In this document: positions 1 to 9,435 of the stretch, one piece after another
Layout of the letters: each line of letters starts with the position of its first letter
Numbering within the stretch: the first letter of the stretch is position 1
Source of the DNA: Catenaria anguillulae PL171
Taxonomy: Eukaryota > Blastocladiomycota > Blastocladiomycetes > Blastocladiales > Catenariaceae
Length of the DNA stretch: 24,917 nt
Assembly (NCBI GenBank): GCA_002102555.1
Contig: MCFL01000333.1
Location: forward strand, 1 to 24,917
Reading direction: 5' to 3'
The notes under the pieces: model-generated
Told to the model about the DNA's origin: nothing
Databases searched by the model: none
What the model saw: only the letters and a program-made list of their open reading frames with translations
Program-made: the position numbers and the translations under genes

Positions 1-366
1 ATGCACATCCACGGGCACAAACAACGACTGTTTTCCTCCGACATGGTCGCGGTGCAGCTGGTTGAGTGATGCAGCTGGTGCGTCAAGTTGTCAATCTGCA
101 CCTCGGCAACGAGCATGGCTTGGCTGATGGCGTCTGGGTCGGTCAGCGAAATGTTTGAACGGAACTCAGCAAGAGACCGGCGGTGGACGACGGTGCGGCG
201 TTCCGGCGTGGGCATTTGGCGAGCGATCTGGAATTCTCGTCATCAAGGATAAGTAGGAGAAGTGGAGCCAAGGCGGGGGATCAGCAAATCTTATACATAC
301 TCGGAGAAGCTGCCGAAGAAGGCTGCGTGATCGCTCGGCGTTCGCGATTGCGCCGAGTGAAGTCAT
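1..366 (-). CDS. FMC1: FMC1-like LYR-motif mitochondrial assembly factor (5' part, cut by left window edge)
   Basis: Two exons on the minus strand. Exon 1 (366-301, 22 codons) starts at ATG 366 and contains SLLRQLLR, the LYR/LLR-type motif near the N-terminus. The intron (300-228, 73 bases) begins GTATGT and ends CAG, phase 0. Exon 2 (227 down to the edge) gives IARQMPTPERRTVV, then FRSNISLTDPDAISQ and QIDNLTHQLH. Around 64-70 the frame jumps to LHRDHVGGKQSLFVPVDVH, as if one base were lost. Order and spacing fit the FMC1 family (LYR proteins helping F1-ATPase assembly in the mitochondrial matrix). LYRM7/Mzm1 is an alternative, because both families share the short helical LYR fold. It is divergent from ERG28 with 236 bases between the start codons. 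The C-terminus lies outside the window. The LYR class is more secure than the exact family. Confidence 0.5.
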
Positions 367-602
367 TTCAATGAGGGAACATATGCGTCGATTCGTCCAA
401 TGAGAGGAGGAGCTGGGAAGAGTTGTTGCGCGGGGTCGATGGCCCGCCACGGCATCTGTTTGGCATCTGGGCTTCTGTTCATGGCACCGTCTCACAGCAA
501 GTACAACTGGAGCGATCGACGGAAGTAGGTAGGCAATCATTCACTCATATCTATCATCTCGGGATACATGCATATTGACAATCGACTGGACGCAATCACA
601 CC
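367..602. promoter_or_regulatory. Divergent intergenic region between FMC1-like gene and ERG28
   Basis: The 236 bases separate two divergent start codons (ATG 366 minus, ATG 603 plus), so both promoters should lie here. A minus-strand open frame at 166-540 crosses it, but that frame is not the spliced FMC1 frame and I regard it as chance. No clear TATA box is visible. Confidence 0.4.
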
Positions 603-1186
603 ATGAACGCCCTGGACTCTGTCGTTGCCCTGCTCCCGCACGAGCCGCTGCCTCAATGGCTAACGCTCGTTTCTGTGATTTCAATCGCGTCTGGCCTCAA
701 TGCCCTCGTCAACCCAATCAAGTACTCGCGCAACCTCTACTCTGCCAATGTGACTGAACTGTCTGGTCGCCTCTTTGGCGTGTGGAACTTGACGTCAGCC
801 ATGATTCGCTTGACGTGTGCGTTCAATATGACCAATGCGCCGTACGTTTTTTAACTTGATCTCCAGGCATTTGGCATTGGTGTGATTCGTGGAGGCTGAC
901 TCGAGAGCCGTTCATATGGACTCGCAGGGTTTATGGATTGACCATGGGCACCTTTTTGATTGCCCTTGCCCATTTCTCGTCCGAGGTCTTTGTTTTCAAG
1001 ACCATGCGCTTGTCGGGCACGTCCGTGTCCCCCTTTGTTGTTGCCAGTACGCTGTCCTCATGGCTCTTTCTAGAAGCAACAAGACCGCCGCTGACCCTTG
1101 GCGGACTCTTGCATTCATTTTGTGCAGCAACCTCGGCGCTGTGGATGTGGTCGGCTCGTTCAATCTACGTCCCTCAGCTCTTCTGA
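603..1186 (+). CDS. ERG28: Erg28, ergosterol biosynthesis scaffold membrane protein
   Basis: Exon 1 is 603-841 and exon 2 is 928-1186, joined in phase 2 across an 86-base intron (GTACGT...CAG). The 165-residue product is close to the yeast protein (148). It shows GLNALVNPIKYS, ELSGRLFGVWNLTSAMIRL and, across the junction, NAPVYGLTMGTFLIALAHF, with four predicted hydrophobic segments and a short C-terminus ending YVPQLF. Erg28 is an ER membrane protein that tethers the C-4 demethylation enzymes (Erg25, Erg26, Erg27) in sterol synthesis. That role is family knowledge; no catalytic site is expected. ATG 603 is the first in-frame start and needs no upstream exon. It converges on UFD1 with 181 bases between the two stop codons. 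Confidence 0.88.
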
Positions 1187-1367
1187 TGTGTCATTCGCCA
1201 TACGTCACCGTCCATGCACTTTATGTCCCCTTCTTGTACCTATCTTCAATCCGCAGTCAAGTGGTCGATTGATGCTGTGTATTTTTCTGTACAAACCCCC
1301 GTGCCGCCGAGTGCTGACAACTCCTCCAAGATTGCACAATCAATGATCAATACAATGCTCGGTCGCC

Positions 1368-2872
1368 TCATTGTTTCTTGCTCTTGCCTAGACGGACCAT
1401 GGACCCACCTAATCAGCAATGCCGACCACGTAGCGGAAGATGGAGAGAATAAATGCAAACATACCCTTCTTGTTCCTCAACACGTTGCCTGCACCCATGC
1501 CCTTCCACTTGCTCTCCTCGGCCTCCTGGTCATCCTCGCCGTCGCCCTTCTTTGGTGGACGGCCCTCAAACCCGAAAAAACAACTGCCCGAGCGGCAACC
1601 GCAACGGTAACGGCGTATCACCGTGGCCCAACTGCGGCGTCACCTCTTCACGTGGGACCATGGTGCGATGATTTGCCGACACGGCAGAAAGCGCCTTGCC
1701 ATTGAGGCGCTGGCCTGCCGGGATGGCGTCCCACCCCGACTTTTCTACGTGCACGTGCTGCAAGACGGCGTCACGAATGGACGTGTGGCTGCCTGCCAAA
1801 GCCGCCGAGGAGGGGGTGGGTTTACGCTCGGGCTCGACATAGCCCACGGGCGGCGCAAAGTCCACCTCGAGGTCCGTGTCGAGCAGGTTGACGGCATTGG
1901 CCGGTTTCAGTTCTTGGATTTCAATCACGTACTCGCGGTCCGCGTACATGAAGGCAATCTTGTCGCCAAGCGTCATGCACAGGTAGCTGCGGAATGCGCG
2001 CTCGAGTCTGATTGACGAGCCAGAAAAAAAAAAAAAACGTGAATGGATTGGTAAGTACGAAGGAGGGCAACACCAGCCAGGAAGATCAAGAGGTGAAAGG
2101 CAAAAACGCACACGGCCTTTGGGTCTGAAATGTCCAAAAACGCCGTCGACTGGGGCTGAATCTTGACAAACTTGCCCGAGGGCAAGCGCGTCGACTTGAT
2201 TTGCACAAGTTCGCCCTCTTGGACACCAAGGGACTCGAGCATCCACCGCGGCACATAGGCTCGACCCTCTTCGGCCAGAAACTCGAGCACGTTGCCGTGC
2301 GTGGTTTTCCCTGTGCGTTCGTTGGTCAGCGAGAACTTGTAAGGAGTTTCGACGTTGAGTTGAGCTGTGGGCGTATGCATGCAAGAGTGGGTCAAATGGT
2401 CTCTTTTTTGTAATTGAGTCATGAAGGAGTGGTGAATTCGGCGTACTGAGTTTGGCGAGCGCAGACTGCGGGAGGATGACTAAACAGTCGCAGATCCAGG
2501 GGTGAGGGGTGAGCGAGTGAAGCGGAGTGATTCACAGCAGGTAAGCGACACTGCGCATACTTCCAGAGCCATAGTTGATGCTGTCACGCTCCTTTCCTGG
2601 GAGGAATGCCGCCGAGAAACAACGATACTGTCCGATCCAACGCAAAGTGTGAGAAATTGTGGGACTTGACCAAACGACCAGACAATAGATAGAGTGCGGG
2701 GCATACGTATTCGTTGAAGGATCCACGCGGTCCGCCGTAGCCCTGGGTGAATCCGAATCCAGCGGGCCCGAAAAAGTTGTCCTGTAGTCAACGGAACATC
2801 AAGCAATGAGGATTTTTGCGTGGGCAAGCGACGCGGCGTGCTGTAGGGCAGGGTACAAGTGCTACCGACCAT
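1368..2872 (-). CDS. UFD1: Ufd1, ubiquitin-binding Cdc48/p97 cofactor
   Basis: Minus-strand exons: 2872-2870 (ATG only, tentative), 2781-2707, 2627-2561, 2479-2447, 2364-2112, 2007-1465 and 1408-1368, about 337 residues. Phases agree at every junction. The Ufd1 domain reads FNEYYRCFSAAFLPGKERD, then IILPQSALAKL, THGNVLEFLAEEGRAYVP, LVQIKSTRLPSGKFVKIQPQ, FLDISDPKAV and LEVDFAPPVGYVEPE, each matching the family. The C-terminal part has the two short G-x-G repeats (AGQRLNGK and WKGMGAGNVLRNKKG) and a basic end KSKKQ. Between them LRLPLGQLFF runs out of frame, and the frame resumes as GFEGRPPKKGD. One extra base in the A6 tract at 1575-1580 explains it; a small intron would be the alternative. 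Ufd1 pairs with Npl4 to bring ubiquitylated proteins to Cdc48 (ERAD). The first exon is the weakest part: its donor would be GTCGGT. Confidence 0.85.
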
Positions 2873-3445
2873 GATTGATGAAAGGCGCAGAGGAGATGTC
2901 GGACGGTTGATTTGGTAGCGACTGCAATTGCGTCGAGTTGGAAGCGATTCAAGCTGGATTCACGGGCAGCATGCATTGGCTGATAAGTGGCCCGAGCTCA
3001 AAGTCCCGTGTGAGACTGAGTGCCTTGTTCCAGAATGATCGACCGCCTTCGCTCATGGCTCAAGCTCGCCCTGGCCACTCCGACCGATACCGATGCATGC
3101 ATAATACATACCAATAACTGTTTCGCACAGATGTCTTGGGGCTGGGGAGTGCAAACCTCCAAAGCATCCCGAGACAAAGCGTCAAAGCGGCATCAAAATG
3201 ACGCCCTGAAGATGCACCATCGAGTCACTTGCAGGCAACCGAAACCTGTTGAACGCGCCGCCGATCCAAGTGTTCACTTGCCCTGCTGGCCAAATATGTA
3301 AAAAAAGGAGATCTCCTTCCCTCGAAAGAGCAAACGGTCTCACTGTCACTTGATCGCCCAACACTCAACGCAAATGAATATCGCGACAGTCGCTCTGTAA
3401 ATCCTCACGCTCTTTACTCAAATCACCCCGCGCATTCCTTTCACC
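2873..3445. promoter_or_regulatory. Divergent intergenic region between UFD1 and first SKP1 copy
   Basis: The 573 bases between UFD1 (minus) and SKP1 copy A (plus) should hold both promoters. The short open frames inside (for example 3020-3301) have no recognisable protein features. A C/T-rich stretch sits just before ATG 3446. I see no RNA gene or repeat. Confidence 0.35.
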
Positions 3446-4238
3446 ATGGTCAAGCTCACCTCGTCCGACAACGAAACCATCTCGGTCGACAAGCAGGTCG
3501 CCATCCGCTCCGTCCTCCTCAAGAACATCATTGAGGACACTGGCGATGCCGGCGACGACGATGCCATCCCGATCCCGATCCCCAACGTCACGGCCCGCGT
3601 CCTCAAGAAGGTTTGTTTGTTTGTTTGCTCCTTTCGCACTCCCCTGTGTCATTTCGTGCTTGAGTCGGACTGGGCCACGCTTTGCCTGGCGTGACGAGTG
3701 ACCTTGGCTTGTTGTGGTCGTCATCAGGTGGGCGACTCTGTGGCTGTGCGTGACGTGCGTAGTTTTGGGAGGACGCAAGCAAGCATGTTCACGACCACAC
3801 CCACAAATTTGTTCACTCCTGGCTCCTGCTCGCCACCGCCACATTTTTTCTTTGGATCATCTCCATACTGACTCACACGTTATCTTGTCATTGCCGCCAT
3901 GCCCATAGGTGATTGAGTACTGCGAGCACCACAAGAACGACCCGCTGCCCGAGCCCGAGGAGGACGAGGTTGCCGAGGAACGCCGCCGGTCCGACGACAT
4001 TGATGAGTGGGATGCCGAGTTTATCAACGTGGAGCAAGAAATGCTCTTTGAAATCATCTTGGCCGCCAACTACCTCGACATCAAGCCGCTGCTCGACTTG
4101 GGCTGCAAGACCGTGGCCAACATGATCAAGGGCAAGACCACCGAGGAGATTCGCAAGACGTTCAACATCCAGAACGATTTCACGCCCGAGGAGGAGGAGC
4201 AGATTCGTCGCGAGAACGAGTGGGCCGAGGACCGGTAA
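3446..4238 (+). CDS. SKP1: Skp1, copy A (canonical SCF subunit)
   Basis: Exon 1 is 3446-3610 (55 codons), the intron 3611-3908 (298 bases, GTTTGT...TAG, phase 0) and exon 2 3909-4238, giving 164 residues, the usual Skp1 length. The BTB/POZ-like half starts [20 protein letters not shown] and [10 protein letters not shown]. The acidic loop follows ([20 protein letters not shown]). The dimerisation/F-box-binding half has [40 protein letters not shown] and ends NEWAEDR. Skp1 links F-box proteins to cullin-1 in SCF ubiquitin ligases. Of the three tandem copies this is closest to textbook Skp1, so it is probably the ancestral-function copy. Its intron is about four times longer than those of its paralogues, and part of the intron stays open (the frame runs on from exon 1 to 3694), but without recognisable features. 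Confidence 0.95.
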
Positions 4239-4790
4239 ATTTGCTCCCCGTGTTGCTTGCAGCACTCGCATCTTGTGCATTTGGTGTGGGATCGATTGTG
4301 TGTTTTTCTTGTTGTCCTTTTCATTCACCCGTTGTCATGTCATGTCATGTTGTGTTCCATTCTCCTCAGTCCAGCCAAATACAGAGACTTGTTCCTGTCT
4401 TTTCTTCTCCTTTTGGTAACTAAACCTGCCACCACCGCAGAGACATCGCCGGGAGGCTGAATGCCGCAAGTGAAAGGCTCACAGACTTGGTGGCATGTGT
4501 TGACTCACGCTCAAGTCACCAGGCAGACGCCTTGAATCGAAAGAAAGCCTTGGATTGGCAACAGCGGCGGCACAGTGTGTTCGTCCGTGCTTCTGTGGTG
4601 ATGGATGAAAGGTGGTGGGCAGGCAACACAAAAGCGAACCGCGCGATTCTTCCTTGCCAACTCACACGAATCGCTCCTCCCTCTCTCACCTGGTTGATAT
4701 TTTAACACGAAGAGGCAATTCAGCCCCAAAAAGCAACGCACGCAGCGAGCCACCCACCCACCTCCCTCACCAACCGTCAATTTACCTACC
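4239..4790. other. Intergenic, SKP1 copy A to copy B
   Basis: These 552 bases hold the 3' end of copy A and the promoter of copy B. A short direct run of TCATG repeats lies near 4335-4351. The long minus-strand open frames overlapping here and copy B are antisense shadows of the GC-rich coding sequence. Nothing else is recognised. Confidence 0.4.
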
Positions 4791-5427
4791 ATGGCTGACA
4801 CCGCCGCCCCCGCCTCCACCACGGCCCCCGCCGCCGACACGACCGCTGCCGACCAGTCGCAAGTCCCGACGATCCCGGCCGACACCATCATCAAGCTCCG
4901 GACGTCGGATGGGCAGCTCTTTGAGACGACGGCGGGCATTGTTTGGCGATCGGTGGTCATCAAGAACATGCTCGAGGACGCCGACATTGAGTCGCTCATG
5001 GAAATCCCCATGCCAACCATCACGGGCGACATCATGAAGAAGGTGCTCGAGTGGCTCGAGAAGCACCAGGGTGAAAACATTCCCGAGTTTGATCCCGTCG
5101 TTGATGACTTGCCCAAGTTGTCCGACTGGGACAAGGAGTTTATCAACCTGGACCGCGCCCCGCTCTTCCACATTTTGTTGGCCGCCAACTACTTGGATAT
5201 CAAGCCTCTCGTCGATTTGGGTTGCCGGAGGGCCGCCGAGATGATTGCGGGCAAGTCGACCGAGGAGATTCGTGAGTTTTTGGGCATTACTGGTATAGGT
5301 CGTCTCTACTGTGTCCAGGCAGCGAAACAAAACACTCACCATCGGTTGCATTTCCTCCTTGTCTGCAGTCACCAAGGAGGAGCACGAGCAGATTCTCAAG
5401 GAGAACGCCTGGGCACTCGAGAAGTAA
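4791..5427 (+). CDS. Skp1-like protein, copy B (Ala/Thr-rich N-terminal extension)
   Basis: Exon 1 is 4791-5292 and exon 2 5369-5427, joined in phase 1 over a 76-base intron (GTATAG...CAG), giving 186 residues. A low-complexity extension of about 32 residues (MADTAAPASTTAPAADTTAA, then DQSQVPTIPAD) precedes the Skp1 fold: IIKLRTSDGQLFETT, VIKNMLEDADIESLMEIPMP and [17 protein letters not shown]. Downstream the usual NDFTPEEE segment becomes FLGITVTKEEHEQILKENAW, ending ALEK. There is no intron after the KK of IMKK, where copies A and C are interrupted; instead its intron sits near the C-terminus. It therefore diverged early from the others or lost and gained introns. Role: SCF subunit or a Skp1 variant with a restricted set of F-box partners (inference). 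Confidence 0.9.
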
Positions 5428-6043
5428 ACAAGGTCCTTTTTTTTCCCTCGCAACGCCCCACCCGATTCTCTCGAATGTACTTATCTACCTACCAGTCCCT
5501 GTCCCGCCCATCAGCTCGCCGTGTCCCAGTCGCACCCGTGGTTCTTGTTGTTGTTTCCTGCGTTTTTGTGTCATGCTGCGTGGAATCTGGATGTGTATAT
5601 GATGACTCTTTGTTTGGTTTTTTGATTGGTATTCGAATGCAACCCCTTCAGCCAAGCCTCGATTGTGCCTCTCAGGCTGTGTCGACTCGTTACTGATGTG
5701 GCCATGCATGAGTCTGCGTGGACCGACTTGGCTCATACATAATGCTTGCCCAAGTGCTGGTGGAACTAAAAGATTCACTGTTGACTCACTCAGGCAAAGA
5801 TCAGCGTCGCCACAAGAACGCAACGAAATAGGATCGAGGACCTGTCACGACCTCAATGACAGACCTAGCCAACCTGGGAATGATTTGCGCTTTGATGATG
5901 AGGATATCCAATGTAATCCATTATTGACCCAAAAAGTACTCGCCGCATCCGATCCAATCGGTAAGCTCTCGTATTTCTCAGTGGCGGCGTGCCCAACCCT
6001 CGTCCAGGTCGCTGACTCCCCCAACTTTGCACAGACCGCCAAC
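5428..6043. other. Intergenic, SKP1 copy B to copy C
   Basis: These 616 bases hold the 3' region of copy B and the upstream region of copy C. A plus-strand open frame runs 5663-6511 through the region and into copy C, but its upstream part lacks Skp1 features. The copy C frame itself starts at ATG 6044. A possible leader intron is listed separately. Confidence 0.4.
5961..6034 (+). other. Possible 5'-UTR intron of SKP1 copy C
   Basis: GTAAGC at 5961 and TTTGCACAG ending at 6034 would bound a 74-base intron, the same size as the coding introns in copies B and C. It would end nine bases before ATG 6044. This rests only on splice-site appearance. Confidence 0.3.
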
Positions 6044-6689
6044 ATGACCAACGCCCAGTCCATCATTGACCCCAACCTGCCCATCAAGCTCATGACGTCG
6101 GACCACGTGGAGGTGTCGCTGCCGCACAAGCTCGCCGTGCGGTCCAACCTGCTCAAAAACATGCTGAGCGACATGGACGACCTCGATGCGCTCGGCCCGA
6201 TCCCATTGCCCAACATTGACGAGGCCATGTTCAAGAAGGTATTCACAGCCACCCCCCATCTTATGCTATTGTATGGCCATGTGCCTCATCCGTCGTTTTC
6301 CCACGCGTATGCAGATTCTCAGCTTCCTCGAGCACCACAAAGACGAGGAATACCCGGAACCCGACCCGAATGCCGACGAGTACGAAGAGCTCGAAAAGCT
6401 GCGCCAATCGGCCGTCGACCCTTGGGACCGCGAGTATTACGGCACCGACGTCACGTACATGTCGCGGATTGTGGTCGCTGCCAACTATCTCGACATCAAA
6501 CCACTCCTTGATCTCGGGTGCAAGTTGCTTGCACAAGAAATTGACAAGTGCAAGGACGACGAGGAGATTCGGGCCAAATTCGGTTTTCCCGACGATTTGA
6601 CCCAAGCAGAGAAGGAACAGATCCGCAAGGAGTTTGCGTGGGCAGATCTCAAACCGCCGACCAAGCCAGAGGAGGGTAATTCAGAGTAG
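6044..6689 (+). CDS. Skp1-like protein, copy C (C-terminal tail)
   Basis: Exon 1 is 6044-6238, the intron 6239-6314 (76 bases, GTATTC...CAG, phase 0) and exon 2 6315-6689, giving 189 residues. The intron lies after MFKK, the same place as in copy A. The fold is shown by [81 protein letters not shown] and DDLTQAEKEQIRKEFAWAD. The acidic middle loop is longer than in copy A and has YYGTDVTYMSRIV in place of the [13 protein letters not shown] segment. A charged tail (LKPPTKPEEGNSE) extends past the conserved Trp that helps bind F-box helices. The changed segment lies next to the F-box contact face, so altered partner choice is likely (inference). Confidence 0.92.
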
Positions 6690-7353
6690 ATTGCTGATTT
6701 GTCCAAGCTTTGCAGATGAAGCAGCTCAGAGGCCTGAGTACCATCCAATCCTCCTCTCCTCCAGGTCATGTTGCTTTGATCCACACACCTCCTCCCGAGT
6801 TACAATTCCCCATGTGATGTATTTAACTTCGTGTGTCTCTCATTCAGATCAAGCCAGTATGCACTGTACCACCGAGCGCAACCTCGCCCGGTGCGAATTG
6901 AAGTTGGCATGATGTTTGTGATGCTGTGCAGAGCAGCCGAAATCATGAGCAGGATGATTCTGTGAGAAAAGACACCGACATGCAACGTGCAACAAGCGTC
7001 AGAGCTATCAGAGCAGAGTCTAGACAAGTGTGGCTATTTGCATTTCTTGTGTAAGCAGTCATTCTCGTTATAACTCTTTACAGCCGCGATCGATTGACCA
7101 CCTCTGTTCCTTCAATTGTACACAATTCATGCGCACAATGTGTGGGAATAGTTTTTTTTCGACCAAGTCCCCGACGTGAATCATCCAAACTCTGCCGGTA
7201 CCTTGGATGGTGAGTCACCACCAAAGACCTTTCCAGGTGACAGTTACCCTCCTCAGGCCGCCGCCGCCACAGTAAACGCAACACGCAGCGCTCAGCCACC
7301 ACGATCAGCGAGCAGGCCCTGTTGTCCAACAAGGGAAGGGCTCATCCACGGCC
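6690..7353. other. Intergenic region after SKP1 copy C
   Basis: The 664 bases hold several short open frames on both strands with no recognisable domain. A T8 run lies at 7151-7158. I see no tRNA-like B box and no terminal repeats. Confidence 0.35.
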
Positions 7354-8073
7354 ATGGGCGCATTGACTCGTCGCTCAGCATCATCTAGTGCTGGGTCTGA
7401 AGTCAGCGACATACCCATAAACAGTCCTTGGCGCCATTGGCTTCGCATCTTGGGTCAGACCATTGTTCTCAATTCCGTGCAGCGTCTCCACCACTTGCAC
7501 TCGTGCGAAAAAAGAGTGGGCGCGCCAAGTCTTACGTCTATTCAGACGCGTTTGTCATCTGAATCGAGAGACAAGACTGCAAACTCCGCATCCGACAGTG
7601 ATTTCGATGGTACCAAGCCGGCTTCCCCTATTTGTCGTCGCCACCGTCATTCGCAACTGTCGCCATTGTCTTCAAGCCCGCGTTCCAGGCGACGCCGCCA
7701 TGCAGCAACTACCAAATCTTCATCTTCCAACCAACCCAGAGCTGTATCAACCTCGTCCGCTCATACTTTAGGACTCTCGGCCACATTGGGTCTTGCTGTT
7801 GGAACAGACCAGGTCATGGATATCGATCCTCCTGCGCCTCAAGCCTCAACAACACGCCCGTCAACTCGTCGCTCAGCTACTCAAGGCCAAACTGTGGGAC
7901 ACGACTCGCAACTTTTGACAAGGCCACGTCCCTTCAGGTTCAATGCTGGACAACCAGCCCAGAGCGACTCTCGCGCCAGTACAACCATGCACACTTTGAC
8001 TCCGCTCCAACGCCATCCCATCTGGCCGTCAACCGCCACTCTGACGTCCATCTCAGCCAAAGTACATGGGTGA
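7354..8073 (+). CDS. Uncharacterised Ser/Arg/Pro-rich open frame
   Basis: A 239-codon uninterrupted frame starts at ATG 7354 with MGALTRRSASSSAGSEVSD and ends in KVHG. It is rich in Ser, Arg, Thr and Pro, with basic patches (HRHSQLSPLSSSPRSRRRRH) and a short VMDIDPPAPQ segment. No domain, signal peptide or membrane helix is visible. A second plus-strand frame (7632-8132) overlaps it and also reads as low-complexity sequence, so the true frame could change at an unrecognised intron or a one-base error. It could be a disordered nuclear protein or a chance open frame in GC-rich DNA. I do not recognise it. Confidence 0.3.
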   Translation: MGALTRRSASSSAGSEVSDIPINSPWRHWLRILGQTIVLNSVQRLHHLHSCEKRVGAPSLTSIQTRLSSESRDKTANSASDSDFDGTKPASPICRRHRHSQLSPLSSSPRSRRRRHAATTKSSSSNQPRAVSTSSAHTLGLSATLGLAVGTDQVMDIDPPAPQASTTRPSTRRSATQGQTVGHDSQLLTRPRPFRFNAGQPAQSDSRASTTMHTLTPLQRHPIWPSTATLTSISAKVHG

Positions 8074-8642
8074 CGAGGAGATATCGTGATGCCGTGCCTG
8101 CCCCGTCGCCACGACTGCCAAAATATGTCTAAAGGTGGCAAGGAATCTAGGAACTAATTTCAAACAGTGCCTGGCCCATATAACTCTTCCTTCGCGGGCC
8201 CAGCGATACAGCCTGGAAAGGGCAAGGAGGTAACAAGAGAGAGATAGACTATAAGTCGCTCGTGCAAAATGTGTGCGAGACAATTGGGCTGATGTAAAGA
8301 TGAAAGCTGAAAGTTGAATCAAACTGTTACGGCCTCGCAATGGAGGGGGGGGGGGCATAGGCATGGGCAGAGGGAGTCAGAGTCAGAGACTGAAGTGTAC
8401 ATTGAGGGGGTTGACTCAACGAGGGAGCAACATGGGTTGAGGGACAGACATTACATTACATGGGTGGATACAGGATGCAGGCGGAGCATGGTGTACAGAA
8501 AGTGAAAACTGAATGAACGGAATCGCATTGCGCGCGGCGAAGCAATTATATGCTTGGAATCCGAACTCCCTTTGAAGTAATCAATCAATCCCAACACCAT
8601 CAAGCAAAACCATCCAATCAACTGTGGTGCGTCCATGCCAAA
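8074..8642. other. Intergenic region with G11 homopolymer
   Basis: No gene is supported here. A run of eleven G lies at about 8345-8355, flanked by purine-rich sequence with GAGTCAGAGTCAGAGAC at about 8371-8387. Short open frames show no domain. Confidence 0.35.
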
Positions 8643-9435
8643 TCAAAAACTGGTTCGTACGGTAGAATGGACGGCGTTGATACACCGCCTTTTGTTCATT
8701 TCCAGTGCGGTACAGCCCAGGCAAAAGATGAACCAGGACGCGAGCACGCCCACTTGGCTCGCAGTAATCTTCTTGCCTGATGGCACATTGGAACTTGTGA
8801 ATCTCACTGCCTGTAGGCAGAAAAGAGTTAGCATGGGAGCAACAGAATCAACAAAAAAAAGTGAGAAAGAAATGAATACACGAACTGAAAAACATGAAGA
8901 CACACCCAGCAACTTGGCGGGCCAAGACCTTGATGACTTCAGCTGTAAAGCGCCGCCACCCAAGTGCGTCATGTGCAAGCCAGTCGTCTTCAACACAGGT
9001 TGATGTTCTGCCCTGACAGAAAGCCAGTTTCGTTTGGGCATGGGCGTTTTCTCGTCAATCGCTTCGTGACGCAGGTCGCGATAAACGTGGCCGTATAGAG
9101 CTTGATAATCAGCGCGAATGTCAACCAGAGACCAGTCGCCCACGTCGGCTCTGATCGGGGGTACATACTCCATGAACATCACGACCTTGGTCTCCTTGTT
9201 TGCGGAAGTGGTGGACACGAGGCTGTGAGCGGCGTTGGTACGGAAACGGCAGACATAGGCGCACTTGACCCATGTCGTGGCTGAGCGACTTGAAGATGTT
9301 ATCAACTGTTACAACCACCACAACAGGTGTGAGAGTCGTGTTCCAGTGCAGTGAAGGGAAACGAAGGAAGGAGAAACAAACTCTGTGGGCACTGGGCATA
9401 GAATGGTTGGGGCAACGTTCTCGATAGCCCTGCAA
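8643..9435 (-). other. Unresolved coding-like stretch, frame not continuous
   Basis: On the minus strand several stretches look protein-coding but lie in different frames: VDNIFKSLSHDMGQVR, RADVGDWSLVDIRADYQALY, VEDDWLAHDALGWRRFTAE with VIKVLARQVAG, and a hydrophobic segment QVGVLASWFIFCLG. A good intron end (TTTTCTGCCTACAG, with its last G at 8817) precedes the last piece, and a GTGTGT donor near 8911 could pair with it. A second acceptor (TTGTAACAG) sits before VDNIF. The pieces cannot be joined in one frame with certainty, and no family is recognised. It may be a small membrane protein gene with introns and frame errors, or chance. Confidence 0.22.

Noticed and set aside
1660-1680. Intron in UFD1 with donor GTCGGC and acceptor at 1584
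   Set aside because: The phase works, but it removes the LRLPLGQLFF segment, which continues naturally into GFEG after a one-base shift. Kept only as an alternative.
4511-5453. Long minus-strand open frames opposite SKP1 copy B
   Set aside because: They mirror the GC-rich coding strand, have no family motifs, and the plus strand is clearly Skp1.
8500-9000. Uracil-DNA glycosylase resemblance (ALGWRRFTAEVIKVL and FYRTNQFLIWHGRTTVDW on the minus strand)
   Set aside because: Spacing is suggestive, but the diagnostic GQDPYH and HPSPLS motifs are absent in every frame, so the likeness is probably chance.
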